Below are positions 16,032 to 24,044 of a DNA stretch of 64,000 nt, piece by piece. A model generated the notes under the pieces. It made no database searches. It had not been told where the DNA came from and saw only the letters and a program-made list of their open reading frames with translations. The DNA is from an uncultured Pelosinus sp. (GTDB lineage Bacteria > Bacillota > Negativicutes > Sporomusales > Acetonemataceae). The translations under genes and the position numbers were made by a program. The stretch is taken from contig UQPB01000008.1 in assembly GCA_900542835.1 (NCBI GenBank), forward strand, positions 1 to 64,000, read 5' to 3'. The stretch's first letter is position 1; each line of letters starts with the position of its first letter.

Positions 16032-17385
16032 TAGCCTCACCGCCCCATTCATATAAATACTGCCAGACCGGCGAACAGAGGGTCGAGTAGACCTCGCGGG
16101 CAAAATTGACGGCGCCGACATAACCGCTTAAAGGATGTTTGCGGTCATGATTGTGGTCAATAAAGGCGATACCCAGCTTATAGGCCAGCGGCCGCTCCTT
16201 GACACCGCCGACCAGCAGATCGGCGCCCTGACCGGTCATAAACCGCTCCAGCTCTGCCGGGTTGGCGTCATCGAGAATCACGGTGCCGTCATTGACCAAA
16301 TCGCCGATCGTATCATACTCATCCTGGCGGCCGGTCTGGGTGCCGATCATAACGACCTCGATTCCCAGCTCGCGGAACTGCCGGATCAGTGAAATCGCCT
16401 TGAAGCCGCCGCCAACGTAGATCGCCGCTTTTTTGCCTTGAAAATGACCGCGATAGGCCATTAGAAGCGGCTGCACCGCCGCCGTCTCGCGGGCAATCAG
16501 CACCTCGGCCCGGGCCTGCATCGCCGCGTCGCCAAAATGGGCGGCAATTTTTCGCAGCGACGCCGCCGTATCCTCAAGTCCAAGAAACGAAACCTGCAAA
16601 CAGGGAATAGCGAACTCCTCCTGCATTCTCGCCGCCAGATAGCTCATCGAACCGGCGCACTGCATAATATTGAGCGAGGCGGCAGCGGCCCGCTGCAGTG
16701 CCGCATAGCTGGAATCGCCGGTAAACTGGCTGTTGACGCTAATGCCAAGCTCCCGGAGATAGCCGCTGATGATCCAGGCCTCGCCGGCCAGGTTGAAATC
16801 TCCCAGGTAGTTGACACTGTTGGCAAGCCGCGGCAGTGGCTGCGGCGGCATAATCAGCCGCAGCAGCGCATCACAGGCGGCGCGGTAGCCGGCGGCCTTA
16901 TTGCCGATAAAGCCGCTCGACTGTACCGGAATGACGGTGATGCCGTGTTTAGCGGCCGCGCGCTTGCAGACAGCCTCCAGATCATCGCCAATGACACCGA
17001 CAATACAGGTCGAATAGACAAATACCAGCGGCGGCTGATACTTGGCGACAATCTCGTCAATCGCCCGGCCCAGCTTAGGCTCGCCGCCAAAGATCACGTC
17101 CTGTTCATGCAAATCGGTGCAAAAGCTGTTGCGGAACAGCTCCGAACCGCTGCTGAGACTGCCGCGGATATCCCAGGTATAGCTGGAACAGCCAATCGGC
17201 CCGTGCACCAGATGAGCCGCGTCAGTCACCGGATTCAACACCACCCGGGCGCCGCAATATACACAGGCTCGCTGGCTGACACAGCCGGCCACGCTGTCGG
17301 CACCGCATTGCAGTGAGGCTTTTTGCCTGCCTTTAGTCGCAATAAACGGACTGCGTTCCTTAATTTCCAGCATGGCTTCCATCAT
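16024..17385 (-). CDS. nifE: Nitrogenase FeMo-cofactor scaffold subunit NifE
   Basis: A 453-residue NifD paralogue: QRACVYCGARVVLNPVTDAA, HGPIGCSSYTWDIRG and VYSTCIVGVIGDDLEAV carry the conserved cysteines, and the C-terminus has GYVGAVNFAREV. It partners NifN. The first of two adjacent ATGs after GGAGGG is taken as the start. It begins 28 bp after a strong hairpin that separates it from nifK, so its expression may be lower than that of nifHDK. Confidence 0.94.
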   Translation of the reverse strand: MMEAMLEIKERSPFIATKGRQKASLQCGADSVAGCVSQRACVYCGARVVLNPVTDAAHLVHGPIGCSSYTWDIRGSLSSGSELFRNSFCTDLHEQDVIFGGEPKLGRAIDEIVAKYQPPLVFVYSTCIVGVIGDDLEAVCKRAAAKHGITVIPVQSSGFIGNKAAGYRAACDALLRLIMPPQPLPRLANSVNYLGDFNLAGEAWIISGYLRELGISVNSQFTGDSSYAALQRAAAASLNIMQCAGSMSYLAARMQEEFAIPCLQVSFLGLEDTAASLRKIAAHFGDAAMQARAEVLIARETAAVQPLLMAYRGHFQGKKAAIYVGGGFKAISLIRQFRELGIEVVMIGTQTGRQDEYDTIGDLVNDGTVILDDANPAELERFMTGQGADLLVGGVKERPLAYKLGIAFIDHNHDRKHPLSGYVGAVNFAREVYSTLCSPVWQYLYEWGGEANG

Positions 17386-17412
17386 CGGGCCCTCCTTTTT
17401 TTGCGAAATTAC

Positions 17413-17457
17413 CAATAAAAAGAGGCGATGCCGTCTGGTACAGGCAGCATCGCCTCT
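17413..17457 (-). terminator. Intercistronic terminator between nifK and nifE
   Basis: On the minus strand AGAGGCGATGCTGCC pairs with GGCATCGCCTCT (13 bp with few mismatches) and is followed directly by TTTTTATT. It lies in the 89-bp nifK-nifE gap and has the form of a true intrinsic terminator. It would allow partial read-through and lower expression of nifENB-mod. Confidence 0.85.
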
Positions 17458-17474
17458 TGCCGGATACAGGGAAC

Positions 17475-18863
17475 CTACATAACTAATTCGAAATCTTCAT
17501 CAGCCGCGTCGCGATCCTGACGGTCCAGCAAGGCGTTGCTGATCATTTCGATCAGCCGCATCGCCCCGCGGTAGCCGACAATTGGCAAATAAGAGTGAAC
17601 GCTGCGGTCGAGGATCGGGAAGCCAACCCTGACAAACGGAAGATCCTCGGCTTTGGCAATGTATTTCCCGTAGGTGGTTCCGATCAATAAATCCACCGGT
17701 TCGTTCTTGATCCACTGGTGCAGTGTGAACAGATCGTCCCCACCCTTGACCCGGGCCTCGACGCCGGCCTCGCGCAGGAGCTCCTGAATATCCTCCTCGA
17801 AGCTGCCGACCGACGAACCGATAGCGCCTCCAGGCGTCCCGGTCAGAATGTGCACCGGCTTCATTCCTAAGCTGAGGACAAACTCAGTCAGGCCGGTAAC
17901 GATGTCGGGATCACCGAAGATCGCGACCCGCTTGCCATGAAAGTGGAAATGGGTGTCAGTCATAATGTCAACCAGTTGTCCCCGCTCTTCCTCAAGCGCA
18001 TAGGGAACTTCCGCGACTGCCAACTGACGTAAAGCCATGACCAGGGAGTCGGTCGCCCGAATACCAACCGGGGTCTTTAGGGTGATCGCCGGCACCTTGC
18101 ATTTCTTGCTCAACAGTTCGGCCGCATCACTGGAGGCAAACCGGCCCAGCGCCAGCGTCAGCCGCGAGTTGCCCGTATCGCGCAGTTGCGCCGTCGTCGT
18201 GCCGCCCTGCGGATACATTGCAAACTTGCCGGTCATCGGCGAATCGAGCACGCCGGAGGTGTCGGGAAACAGAATAAACGGCAGGCCCATCAATCGGATG
18301 ATCCGCTTCAGTTCCCGCATGTCACCGGGATTGACAAAGCCGGGAATAACATTGACCTGTTCTTTCTTTATCGGCAGCGTGGTTTCAGCCAGATAGCTGA
18401 CCATGCCTTTAACCATGTTGGAAAAGCCGGTAATGTGCGATCCTTGGTAACTCGGCGTATTGGCATGAATGACCAGCTTTCCCTCCGGCACTTCCGCCGT
18501 CTTGATAATGCTGGGGATATCGTCACCGATCGTTTCCGTCAGACAGGTGGTGTGAACCGCGATTACGTCCGGGTTATAAATGGTGAAGACATTTTTGATC
18601 GCGGCCTTAAGATTGGCGGCACCGCCGAAAACCGATGAGCCTTCCGTAAACGAACTGGTCGAGGCCATAACCGGATCGCGAAAATGCCGGGTCAGATGCA
18701 TGCGGTGAAACGAACAGCAGCCCTGGGAGCCATGACTGTGGGGCAGGCAGCCGTGAATACCGAGAGCCGCGTACATGGCGCCGATCGGCTGACAGGTCTT
18801 GGCCGGATTGATCAGGCCGCCACTGCGACGCTCCTGTAGTTGCTTGGGGGTGGCGTCTAACAT
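17475..18863 (-). CDS. nifK: Nitrogenase MoFe protein beta subunit
   Basis: A 462-residue NifK. P-cluster cysteines C24, C49 and C107 keep the exact spacing of the Azotobacter ligands (25 and 58 residues). Compared with proteobacterial NifK it lacks the N-terminal extension of about 50 residues, as in clostridia, which complements the insertion in its NifD partner. It overlaps the nifD stop by 7 bp. Confidence 0.97.
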   Translation of the reverse strand: MLDATPKQLQERRSGGLINPAKTCQPIGAMYAALGIHGCLPHSHGSQGCCSFHRMHLTRHFRDPVMASTSSFTEGSSVFGGAANLKAAIKNVFTIYNPDVIAVHTTCLTETIGDDIPSIIKTAEVPEGKLVIHANTPSYQGSHITGFSNMVKGMVSYLAETTLPIKKEQVNVIPGFVNPGDMRELKRIIRLMGLPFILFPDTSGVLDSPMTGKFAMYPQGGTTTAQLRDTGNSRLTLALGRFASSDAAELLSKKCKVPAITLKTPVGIRATDSLVMALRQLAVAEVPYALEEERGQLVDIMTDTHFHFHGKRVAIFGDPDIVTGLTEFVLSLGMKPVHILTGTPGGAIGSSVGSFEEDIQELLREAGVEARVKGGDDLFTLHQWIKNEPVDLLIGTTYGKYIAKAEDLPFVRVGFPILDRSVHSYLPIVGYRGAMRLIEMISNALLDRQDRDAADEDFELVM

Positions 18864-20479
18864 ACCTTATCAGCTCCTTCCGCCATTTTTCCTTCCAGCA
18901 GCGGCTGGTCCTTCCAGGGCGGCACAATATAGTTCCAGGTCGGGCTGGCAAAGCTCATCGCCACATCGCGGGCAAAATTGACCGCGCCGTTGAAGCCGGC
19001 ATAGGGGCCGCTGTAATCGTAAGAGTGAAGCTGTTTCGAGGGAATCCCCATCTTTTGCACCACATACTTGTCCTTGATGCCGGAGGAGAAGAGATCCGGC
19101 TGCAGCAGGCGGATAAATTCCTCGGTCTCGTAATGGTTCAGGTCGTCAACAATGACGTAACCATCCTTCATCTCCAGGTTCATGCCCTGATAGTTGCCAA
19201 GCGGAATCCTGCCCTTCAACTGTTCAAGCCTCTCAGCCGGCAGCTTCATGCGAAACCGGCGTTCATCCCTGCTGACATGCAGTTCGGGAATATTTTTGCT
19301 GTCGGCGTCAGGCTTGATTTCCGGAATTACCTGCCTGCCCTCGTAATCGTCGCGGTGGGCGAACTCGTAGCCAGCCAGCACGGTTTCAATCCCCAGTTCG
19401 CTGTACATGCCCTGATAGTGATGGCCTCGCGAACCGCCTACAAAGCAGAATGCCGTCTTGCCATCGCAAATCTTGCGGTATTGGTCTATAACCGGCTGCA
19501 CCCGCGCCAGCTCACGGGCGATAACCGCCTCAGTACGGTGACTCAGCTCCGGATCGGCAAAATAGGTCGCCATATTCCGCAATGATTGACAGGTGGCCTC
19601 AACCCCGATAAAGTTCACCTTCAGCCAGGGCGTCCCATATTTTTTCTCCAGCATTTCGGCGATATAGTTGATGGAGCGGTGGCACTGCACCAGATTCAGT
19701 TCGGCGGTATGGGCATGGCGCAGGGACTCGTAGGAGCCGTCACCGGTCATCGTGCTGACAACGTTGTAGCCGATTTCCTTGAGAATCCGCTCAATTTCCC
19801 AACTGTCACCGCCAATATTGTATTCGCCCAGCATATTGATTGGAAACGCGCCGTCGGCGGCTTCCCGGTCACTGGCGCCGATTACCCGATCCATCAGGAT
19901 GTTATTGGCGATATGATGGCCGGCCGACTGGCTGACGCCTTTATAGCCTTCGCAGCTAAATGCCAGGAACGGAATGCAGTGGCGCTCCTCCGCCGTTTTG
20001 GCTACCGCCTGAATATCATCGCCGATCAGCCCGACCGGACAAGTAGCGCTGATACTGATCGCGGCCGGATGGAATAGCTCGACAACTTCATCAATAACCT
20101 TCGCCAGCTTCTTCTCGCCGCCAAAGACAATATCACTTTCCTGCATGTCGGTGGTAAAACAATAATTGATGAAGTTATGCGCAGGGTCTTCCTCCGAACG
20201 CGCCTTATTGCGGCGGGTACCCCAGGTATAGTAGCTGCAGCCGACAGGGCCGTGAACGATGTGCACCATATCCTTCAGCGGTCCGACCACGACGCCCTTG
20301 CAGCCGGCATAGGCACAGCCGCGGTTGGTAATAATGCCGGGAATCGTCCGGGTGTTAGCCTCAATCACCTGCTTTTCCAGACTGGAATCCTTGATCAGGA
20401 TATGCTTTTTGCGGCCCTTCTTGACTTTATCCGGATAGATTGACAGCATCTCTTCCAATAGTTTCTCATTGACAGCCAT
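18857..20479 (-). CDS. nifD: Nitrogenase MoFe protein alpha subunit
   Basis: A 540-residue NifD. P-cluster cysteines C55, C81 and C147 and the FeMo-co ligands C266 (QCHRSINY) and His485 (HSYDYSGPYAGFNGAVNF) are present, so it is a molybdenum-type catalytic subunit. Residues about 381-435 form the roughly 50-residue insertion typical of clostridial NifD. It starts 26 bp after nifI2. Confidence 0.98.
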   Translation of the reverse strand: MAVNEKLLEEMLSIYPDKVKKGRKKHILIKDSSLEKQVIEANTRTIPGIITNRGCAYAGCKGVVVGPLKDMVHIVHGPVGCSYYTWGTRRNKARSEEDPAHNFINYCFTTDMQESDIVFGGEKKLAKVIDEVVELFHPAAISISATCPVGLIGDDIQAVAKTAEERHCIPFLAFSCEGYKGVSQSAGHHIANNILMDRVIGASDREAADGAFPINMLGEYNIGGDSWEIERILKEIGYNVVSTMTGDGSYESLRHAHTAELNLVQCHRSINYIAEMLEKKYGTPWLKVNFIGVEATCQSLRNMATYFADPELSHRTEAVIARELARVQPVIDQYRKICDGKTAFCFVGGSRGHHYQGMYSELGIETVLAGYEFAHRDDYEGRQVIPEIKPDADSKNIPELHVSRDERRFRMKLPAERLEQLKGRIPLGNYQGMNLEMKDGYVIVDDLNHYETEEFIRLLQPDLFSSGIKDKYVVQKMGIPSKQLHSYDYSGPYAGFNGAVNFARDVAMSFASPTWNYIVPPWKDQPLLEGKMAEGADKVC

Positions 20480-20505
20480 TCGACAGCCCCCTTTCCCGCT
20501 TAATT

Positions 20506-20913
20506 TTATAAGGCAACGTCACCGCGCTCGCCGGTACGGACCCGTACCGCCTCGATCAGCGGCAAGACAAAAATCTTACCGTCGCCGACATTATATTCAG
20601 TCCGGTTAGCCCCGATCAAGGCGTCAACCACCCGCCCGACATCGGCGTCATGCACCAGTACGGTAAACAGCCGCCGCGGGAACAACCGCCGGCCGTCAAG
20701 AAAGCCGGCAACCAGCTCCTGCGCCTCCGGATCGTCCGGGTCAGACATCGCCAGCAGCTTGGCTTTGCGGTCTTCGATAACAGCCTCATCGCCGACCAGC
20801 TTGCCGCGGCCCATGACCTTGAAGGTCGTGAAACCGGGATAGCCCACCTCCACCAATACCTTTTTCGTGGCATTGACCTTGTTCATACGAATAACCGCAA
20901 CAACTTCCTTCAT
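20506..20913 (-). CDS. nifI2: Nitrogenase-regulating PII-family protein NifI2
   Basis: A 135-residue GlnB-family protein with MKEVVAVIRMNKVNATKKVL at the N-terminus, an extended T-loop (LLAMSDPDDPEAQELVAGF) and VGDGKIFVLPLIEAVRVRTGE. NifI1 and NifI2 together bind dinitrogenase and block its activity on ammonium upshift, relieved by 2-oxoglutarate; this is known from methanogens. Position between nifH and nifD matches other anaerobes. Confidence 0.95.
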   Translation of the reverse strand: MKEVVAVIRMNKVNATKKVLVEVGYPGFTTFKVMGRGKLVGDEAVIEDRKAKLLAMSDPDDPEAQELVAGFLDGRRLFPRRLFTVLVHDADVGRVVDALIGANRTEYNVGDGKIFVLPLIEAVRVRTGERGDVAL

Positions 20914-20925
20914 TTCGCCACCTCC

Positions 20926-21255
20926 TTACAAGCCTGTGGCGCCGCTGGAAATCGTATAGGCGGCATCGACGCCGCTGATAAAGATCTTACCGTCGCCGAA
21001 AGCGCCCTTGCTGCCTGAGCGAGCCGTTTTCAGGATGATATTGATTACATCTTCTTTGTCTTTATCGTCAGCAACAGCCATAAACAGCATTGTCTTAGGA
21101 ATTTCGTCATAAACAATATCGCCGATCCTGATGCCTTTTTGTTTGCCCCGCCCCACGGCGTCGAGCTTGGTCACCGCGTGAAAGCCTGCCTGGGATAATT
21201 CATACAACACTTCATCCGCCTTTTCCGGTCTGACAATTGCCCGTACCAAAAACAC
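20926..21255 (-). CDS. nifI1: Nitrogenase-regulating PII-family protein NifI1
   Basis: A 109-residue GlnB-family protein: MFLVRAIVRPEKADEVLYEL, GRGKQKGIRIGD, and GAFGDGKIFISGVDAAYTIS. The T-loop is short and lacks the uridylylated Tyr context of GlnB, as expected for NifI1. It works with NifI2 in post-translational nitrogenase control. It lies 38 bp after nifH and 12 bp before nifI2. Confidence 0.95.
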   Translation of the reverse strand: MFLVRAIVRPEKADEVLYELSQAGFHAVTKLDAVGRGKQKGIRIGDIVYDEIPKTMLFMAVADDKDKEDVINIILKTARSGSKGAFGDGKIFISGVDAAYTISSGATGL

Positions 21256-21293
21256 GTCATCAACTCCTCTATATAGTGCGTCTGCATTACAAG

Positions 21294-22121
21294 TTAAGCG
21301 ATTGCGCCCAGGAAGCCGTGCTCCATCATCAGTTCCTCCAGCCGGTCCTGAGTCATCGGCTTGGGGATGACAAACATGGTGTTGTTCTTGATGTTCATGG
21401 CCAGCTTGCGATACTCGTCGGCTTGATTTGACTTGGGATCAAAATCGATGACCGTCTTTTTATTAATTTCCGCTCGCTGCACCAGATTGTCGCGGGGGAC
21501 AAAGTGGATCAACTGTGAGCCGATTTCACTCGCAAACGCTTCCAGCAACGCGTATTCGTTGTCAACTTTACGGCTGTTGCAGATGATGCCGCCAAGGCGA
21601 ACCGTGCCGGTCAAGGCGTATTTTTGAATTCCCTTGGCAATATTATTGGCGGCGTAAAGGGCCATCAGCTCGCCTGAGCCGACAATATAGATTTCCTGGG
21701 CCTTGCCTTCGCGGATCGGCATCGCAAAGCCGCCGCAGACAACGTCGCCGAGAACATCGTAAAATACATAATCGAGATCGGAGGTATAGGCGCCCAGCGA
21801 CTCAAGCATATTGATCGAGGTAATAATGCCGCGTCCGGCGCAGCCGACGCCAGGCTCCGGGCCGCCGGACTCGACGCAACGGGTACCGCCAAACCCTTCT
21901 TTGAGGATATCGTCAAGATCAATATCATCACCCTCGTCACGCAGCGTATCCAGCACGGTCTTTTGACACAGTCCGTTCAGGAGCAGGCGGGTAGAGTCCG
22001 CCTTAGGATCACAGCCAACCACCATTACCCGATTGCCGGCTTCCGCCAGCGCCGCAACCGTATTTTGGGTCGTCGTCGATTTGCCGATGCCGCCTTTACC
22101 ATAAATAGCAATTTGTCTCAT
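21294..22121 (-). CDS. nifH: Nitrogenase iron protein (dinitrogenase reductase)
   Basis: A 275-residue NifH: P-loop GKGGIGKST (9-17), [4Fe-4S] cysteines C94 and C129, and Arg97 in CAGRG, the site ADP-ribosylated in organisms with DraT. It delivers electrons to NifDK with ATP hydrolysis. GGGGAGG precedes the ATG, which overlaps the stop of a 57-codon upstream ORF (ATGA), suggesting coupling. It is the first structural gene of the nif operon. Confidence 0.98.
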   Translation of the reverse strand: MRQIAIYGKGGIGKSTTTQNTVAALAEAGNRVMVVGCDPKADSTRLLLNGLCQKTVLDTLRDEGDDIDLDDILKEGFGGTRCVESGGPEPGVGCAGRGIITSINMLESLGAYTSDLDYVFYDVLGDVVCGGFAMPIREGKAQEIYIVGSGELMALYAANNIAKGIQKYALTGTVRLGGIICNSRKVDNEYALLEAFASEIGSQLIHFVPRDNLVQRAEINKKTVIDFDPKSNQADEYRKLAMNIKNNTMFVIPKPMTQDRLEELMMEHGFLGAIA

Positions 22122-22291
22122 TTATCCATTCCTCCCCAATAGCCTTGAATTCTGTCCGGGCTTTCGTTATAATGAAAAAAGGTAAAATTAAACCAGACCC
22201 CTGGAGGTTTTACCGCCGGCCCTGCAGATACTGCGAATATCTGCGGGGCCTCTTTCATTTTGGAACAAGCTGGCACGGGCTCTTCCCGCAT
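22118..22291 (-). CDS. Candidate leader ORF (57 codons) overlapping nifH
   Basis: A short frame begins at an ATG 7 nt after GGGAG and ends in TGA overlapping the nifH ATG. The product (MREEPVPACSKMKEAPQ... GYWGGMDK) matches no family known to me. Its coding sequence contains both leader hairpins of nifH, so translation would disrupt them. It may be a regulatory leader peptide, or the frame may be incidental within a structured RNA. Confidence 0.4.
   Translation of the reverse strand: MREEPVPACSKMKEAPQIFAVSAGPAVKPPGVWFNFTFFHYNESPDRIQGYWGGMDK
22174..22214 (-). terminator. Terminator-like hairpin directly upstream of nifH
   Basis: On the minus strand GGTAAAA and TTTTACC (22181-22187 / 22208-22214) close a stem with extra GC pairing inside, followed by TTTTTTC. 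It ends about 55 nt before the nifH ATG, so unless it is suppressed it should stop transcription before nif. It is read as an attenuator. Confidence 0.65.
22218..22250 (-). promoter_or_regulatory. GC-rich leader hairpin of nifH, possible antiterminator partner
   Basis: Arms of 13 bp with one mismatch (GGCCC.GCAGATA type) and a 7-nt loop stand just before the terminator. On the minus strand its 5' arm contains AGGCCCC, which can instead pair with GGGGTCT inside the terminator hairpin. The two structures would therefore compete, the usual architecture of a transcriptional switch. No known riboswitch class was recognised. Confidence 0.5.
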
Positions 22292-22347
22292 GACATCACT
22301 CCCTTCGGGAAACTCCTCACTGTTTCTCCTTTGCAGCCCTCCTTTCA

Positions 22348-22386
22348 GCAAAACAAACGGCTTGCAAACTAATTGTTTGCAAGCCG
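22348..22386 (-). terminator. Promoter-proximal hairpin in the nif leader
   Basis: A perfect 12-bp inverted repeat (CGGCTTGCAAAC / GTTTGCAAGCCG) with a 5-nt loop lies about 22 nt after the predicted transcription start and is followed on the minus strand by TTTGTTTTGC. It can act as an early terminator controlled by an RNA-binding antiterminator; equally, the symmetric DNA could be a repressor operator. Confidence 0.55.
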
Positions 22387-22414
22387 CATTGCTTGTTGCT
22401 TGTAATTTAGCTAG

Positions 22415-22443
22415 AGTGTATCATAGCTTGCGTGCGAAAGCAA
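22415..22443 (-). promoter_or_regulatory. Candidate promoter of the nif operon
   Basis: On the minus strand TTGCTT (22438-22443) and TACACT (22415-22420) are 17 bp apart. No sigma-54 -24/-12 element was found upstream of nifH, so transcription looks sigma-A dependent, unlike proteobacterial nif. The leader would be about 290 nt long. Confidence 0.5.
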
Positions 22444-22515
22444 TAGCCTAAAAAGTATATTTTCCCCAAATCAGCCCATCACAAAGAACATTTGTATCGT
22501 TTTAAAAAACACACA

Positions 22516-22545
22516 TTGACAAAACGGCGGCACCAGTAGTATTAT
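22516..22545 (+). promoter_or_regulatory. Sigma-A promoter of nifV
   Basis: TTGACA (22516-22521) and TATTAT (22540-22545) are 18 bp apart. The predicted start lies after the ATG at 22548, which rules that codon out as the nifV start and supports the ATG at 22584. Confidence 0.75.
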
Positions 22546-22583
22546 ACATGCAAAAACCGATTGTCATAAAGGAGTTGACCAGC

Positions 22584-23762
22584 ATGGCGGCTGCCAGCAG
22601 GCTTGCGGCAAATCAACCGGTCTATTTGGTTGATACGACTCTGCGTGACGGCGAACAAACGGCCGGCGTCGTCTTTTCGCATCAGGAAAAACTCCGCATC
22701 GCCCAATTGCTTGATGAAGTCGGCATCGATCAAATTGAGGCCGGCATCCCGGCCATGGGCACTGAAGAAGCAGCGGTGCTCAAGGCCATTGTCCGTCTGA
22801 ACCTGCGCGCCAGCATTCTTGGCTGGGCCAGAGCGACAATCGCCGATGTTCAGGCCTGCATCGACTGCGGTGTGGACGCAGTCGAGATTTCAAGTCCGGT
22901 ATCCGATCTTCATATCCAAACCAAGCTGGGCTCGTCGCGAGCGACGGTGCTTGACAACACAGCCAAGGCGGTTGCATATGCCAAGCGCCAAGGACTGTAT
23001 ACGTCCGTCGGCGCCGAAGATGCCTCTAGATGTGACCGTGCTTTTTTGCTGCAATACGCTCAAGCGGTCAAGCAAGCCGGAGCCGACCGCCTGCGTTACT
23101 GCGATACGGTCGGCCTGCTCAATCCGCTTGCGCTCTATGAAGAAATTACCTGGCTGCGTCAGCAGACCGACATCGCGCTCGAGATCCATACTCACAATGA
23201 TTTCGGTATGGCCACAGCCAACGCGGTGGCCGGCTTTCTGGCAGGCGGCCGGTTCATTGACTGCACGGTCAACGGCTTAGGCGAGCGCGCTGGCAACGCG
23301 GCGCTGGAAGAAGTGATCCTGGCGTTAAACAAGACCTGTGGCCTTAAACAGAGGTACGTCACTGACAAAATTCGCCCACTGTGTGAATTTACGGCCAATG
23401 CCGCGGGCCGGCCGCTGCCGGCCGCCAAGCCGATTGTCGGCAGCAGCATCTTCCGGCATGAATCCGGCATTCATGCCGATGGCATCTTAAAAGATGCTTC
23501 GCTTTATGAGGCGTTTGCGCCTGAAACCGTTGGCACCAGGCGGGAAATCGTCATCGGCAAGCACTCCGGCACCGCCGCTGTAGCCCATGCTTTGCAGCGG
23601 CTGGGGTTTAATACCGAACCGGAATTCGCCACCTACCTGCTGCCAAAGGTTCGCAGTCAAGCCATCGCGGTCAAACGGTCGCTGACCGCCGCCGAACTGC
23701 AGACGCTGGCGAATCAGTGGCTGCCCTGCTATCAGATGTCACTAGTAGCGCGTGTCACCTAA
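22584..23762 (+). CDS. nifV: Homocitrate synthase
   Basis: A 392-residue DRE-TIM aldolase: DTTLRDGEQTAGV (17-29) and EIHTHNDFGMATANA carry the metal ligands, with NGLGERAGNAALEEV downstream. It condenses acetyl-CoA and 2-oxoglutarate to homocitrate, the organic ligand of FeMo-co; isopropylmalate and citramalate synthases are related, but length and nif context favour NifV. GGAG lies 9 nt before the chosen ATG. It is transcribed away from nifH. Confidence 0.92.
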   Translation: MAAASRLAANQPVYLVDTTLRDGEQTAGVVFSHQEKLRIAQLLDEVGIDQIEAGIPAMGTEEAAVLKAIVRLNLRASILGWARATIADVQACIDCGVDAVEISSPVSDLHIQTKLGSSRATVLDNTAKAVAYAKRQGLYTSVGAEDASRCDRAFLLQYAQAVKQAGADRLRYCDTVGLLNPLALYEEITWLRQQTDIALEIHTHNDFGMATANAVAGFLAGGRFIDCTVNGLGERAGNAALEEVILALNKTCGLKQRYVTDKIRPLCEFTANAAGRPLPAAKPIVGSSIFRHESGIHADGILKDASLYEAFAPETVGTRREIVIGKHSGTAAVAHALQRLGFNTEPEFATYLLPKVRSQAIAVKRSLTAAELQTLANQWLPCYQMSLVARVT

Positions 23763-23975
23763 ACCATTGGCTGAATTTATACTCTTTTACCCCCTGCAGC
23801 GTTGTCGCCGCCTTGCAGCGTGAAAAATACTGATTTATCTCCGGCTTAAGTAAGACCACAGCGGGAACAGCGGTTCTAAACCGCCAAATCGCCATGCATC
23901 CTGCGCCCAGGCGGGGCCGTTCATCCCTGCTTCCGCAGTCCCTCCCCTTACGGAGTGCGGGCTCAGAAAAACGAA
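23763..23975. other. Intergenic stretch after nifV with no recognised gene
   Basis: The 280 bp between nifV and the next stop hold GC-rich, partly self-complementary sequence (for example GCGGGAACAGCGGTTC...CCGCC). A 90-codon frame on the minus strand spans it, but its composition is that of a structured non-coding sequence, it is Arg/Cys/Pro-rich and overlaps the terminator, and it is not called as a gene. Confidence 0.4.
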
Positions 23976-24025
23976 GGCAGGGCTGTCGCCAAACGCGACA
24001 TCCTGCGTTCGGCGGCAGCCCTGCC
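23976..24025 (-). terminator. Terminator of the secreted protein gene
   Basis: Arms GGCAGGGCTGTCGCC and GGCGGCAGCCCTGCC pair with one mismatch around a 20-nt loop. On the minus strand TTCGTTTTTC follows. It lies 19 bp after the stop of the adjacent minus-strand gene. Confidence 0.7.
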
Positions 24026-24044
24026 ATAGCTTTCTTATTCCAAT

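Noticed and set aside
22145..22440. Sigma-54 or NifA-type promoter upstream of nifH
   Set aside because: No TGGCAC-N5-TTGC element and no TGT-N10-ACA pair was found, although one was sought because nif genes in proteobacteria use them.
23755..24027. 90-codon minus-strand frame after nifV
   Set aside because: It overlaps the nifV end and a terminator, is rich in Arg, Cys and Pro, and has no ribosome binding site. Treated as structured non-coding DNA.
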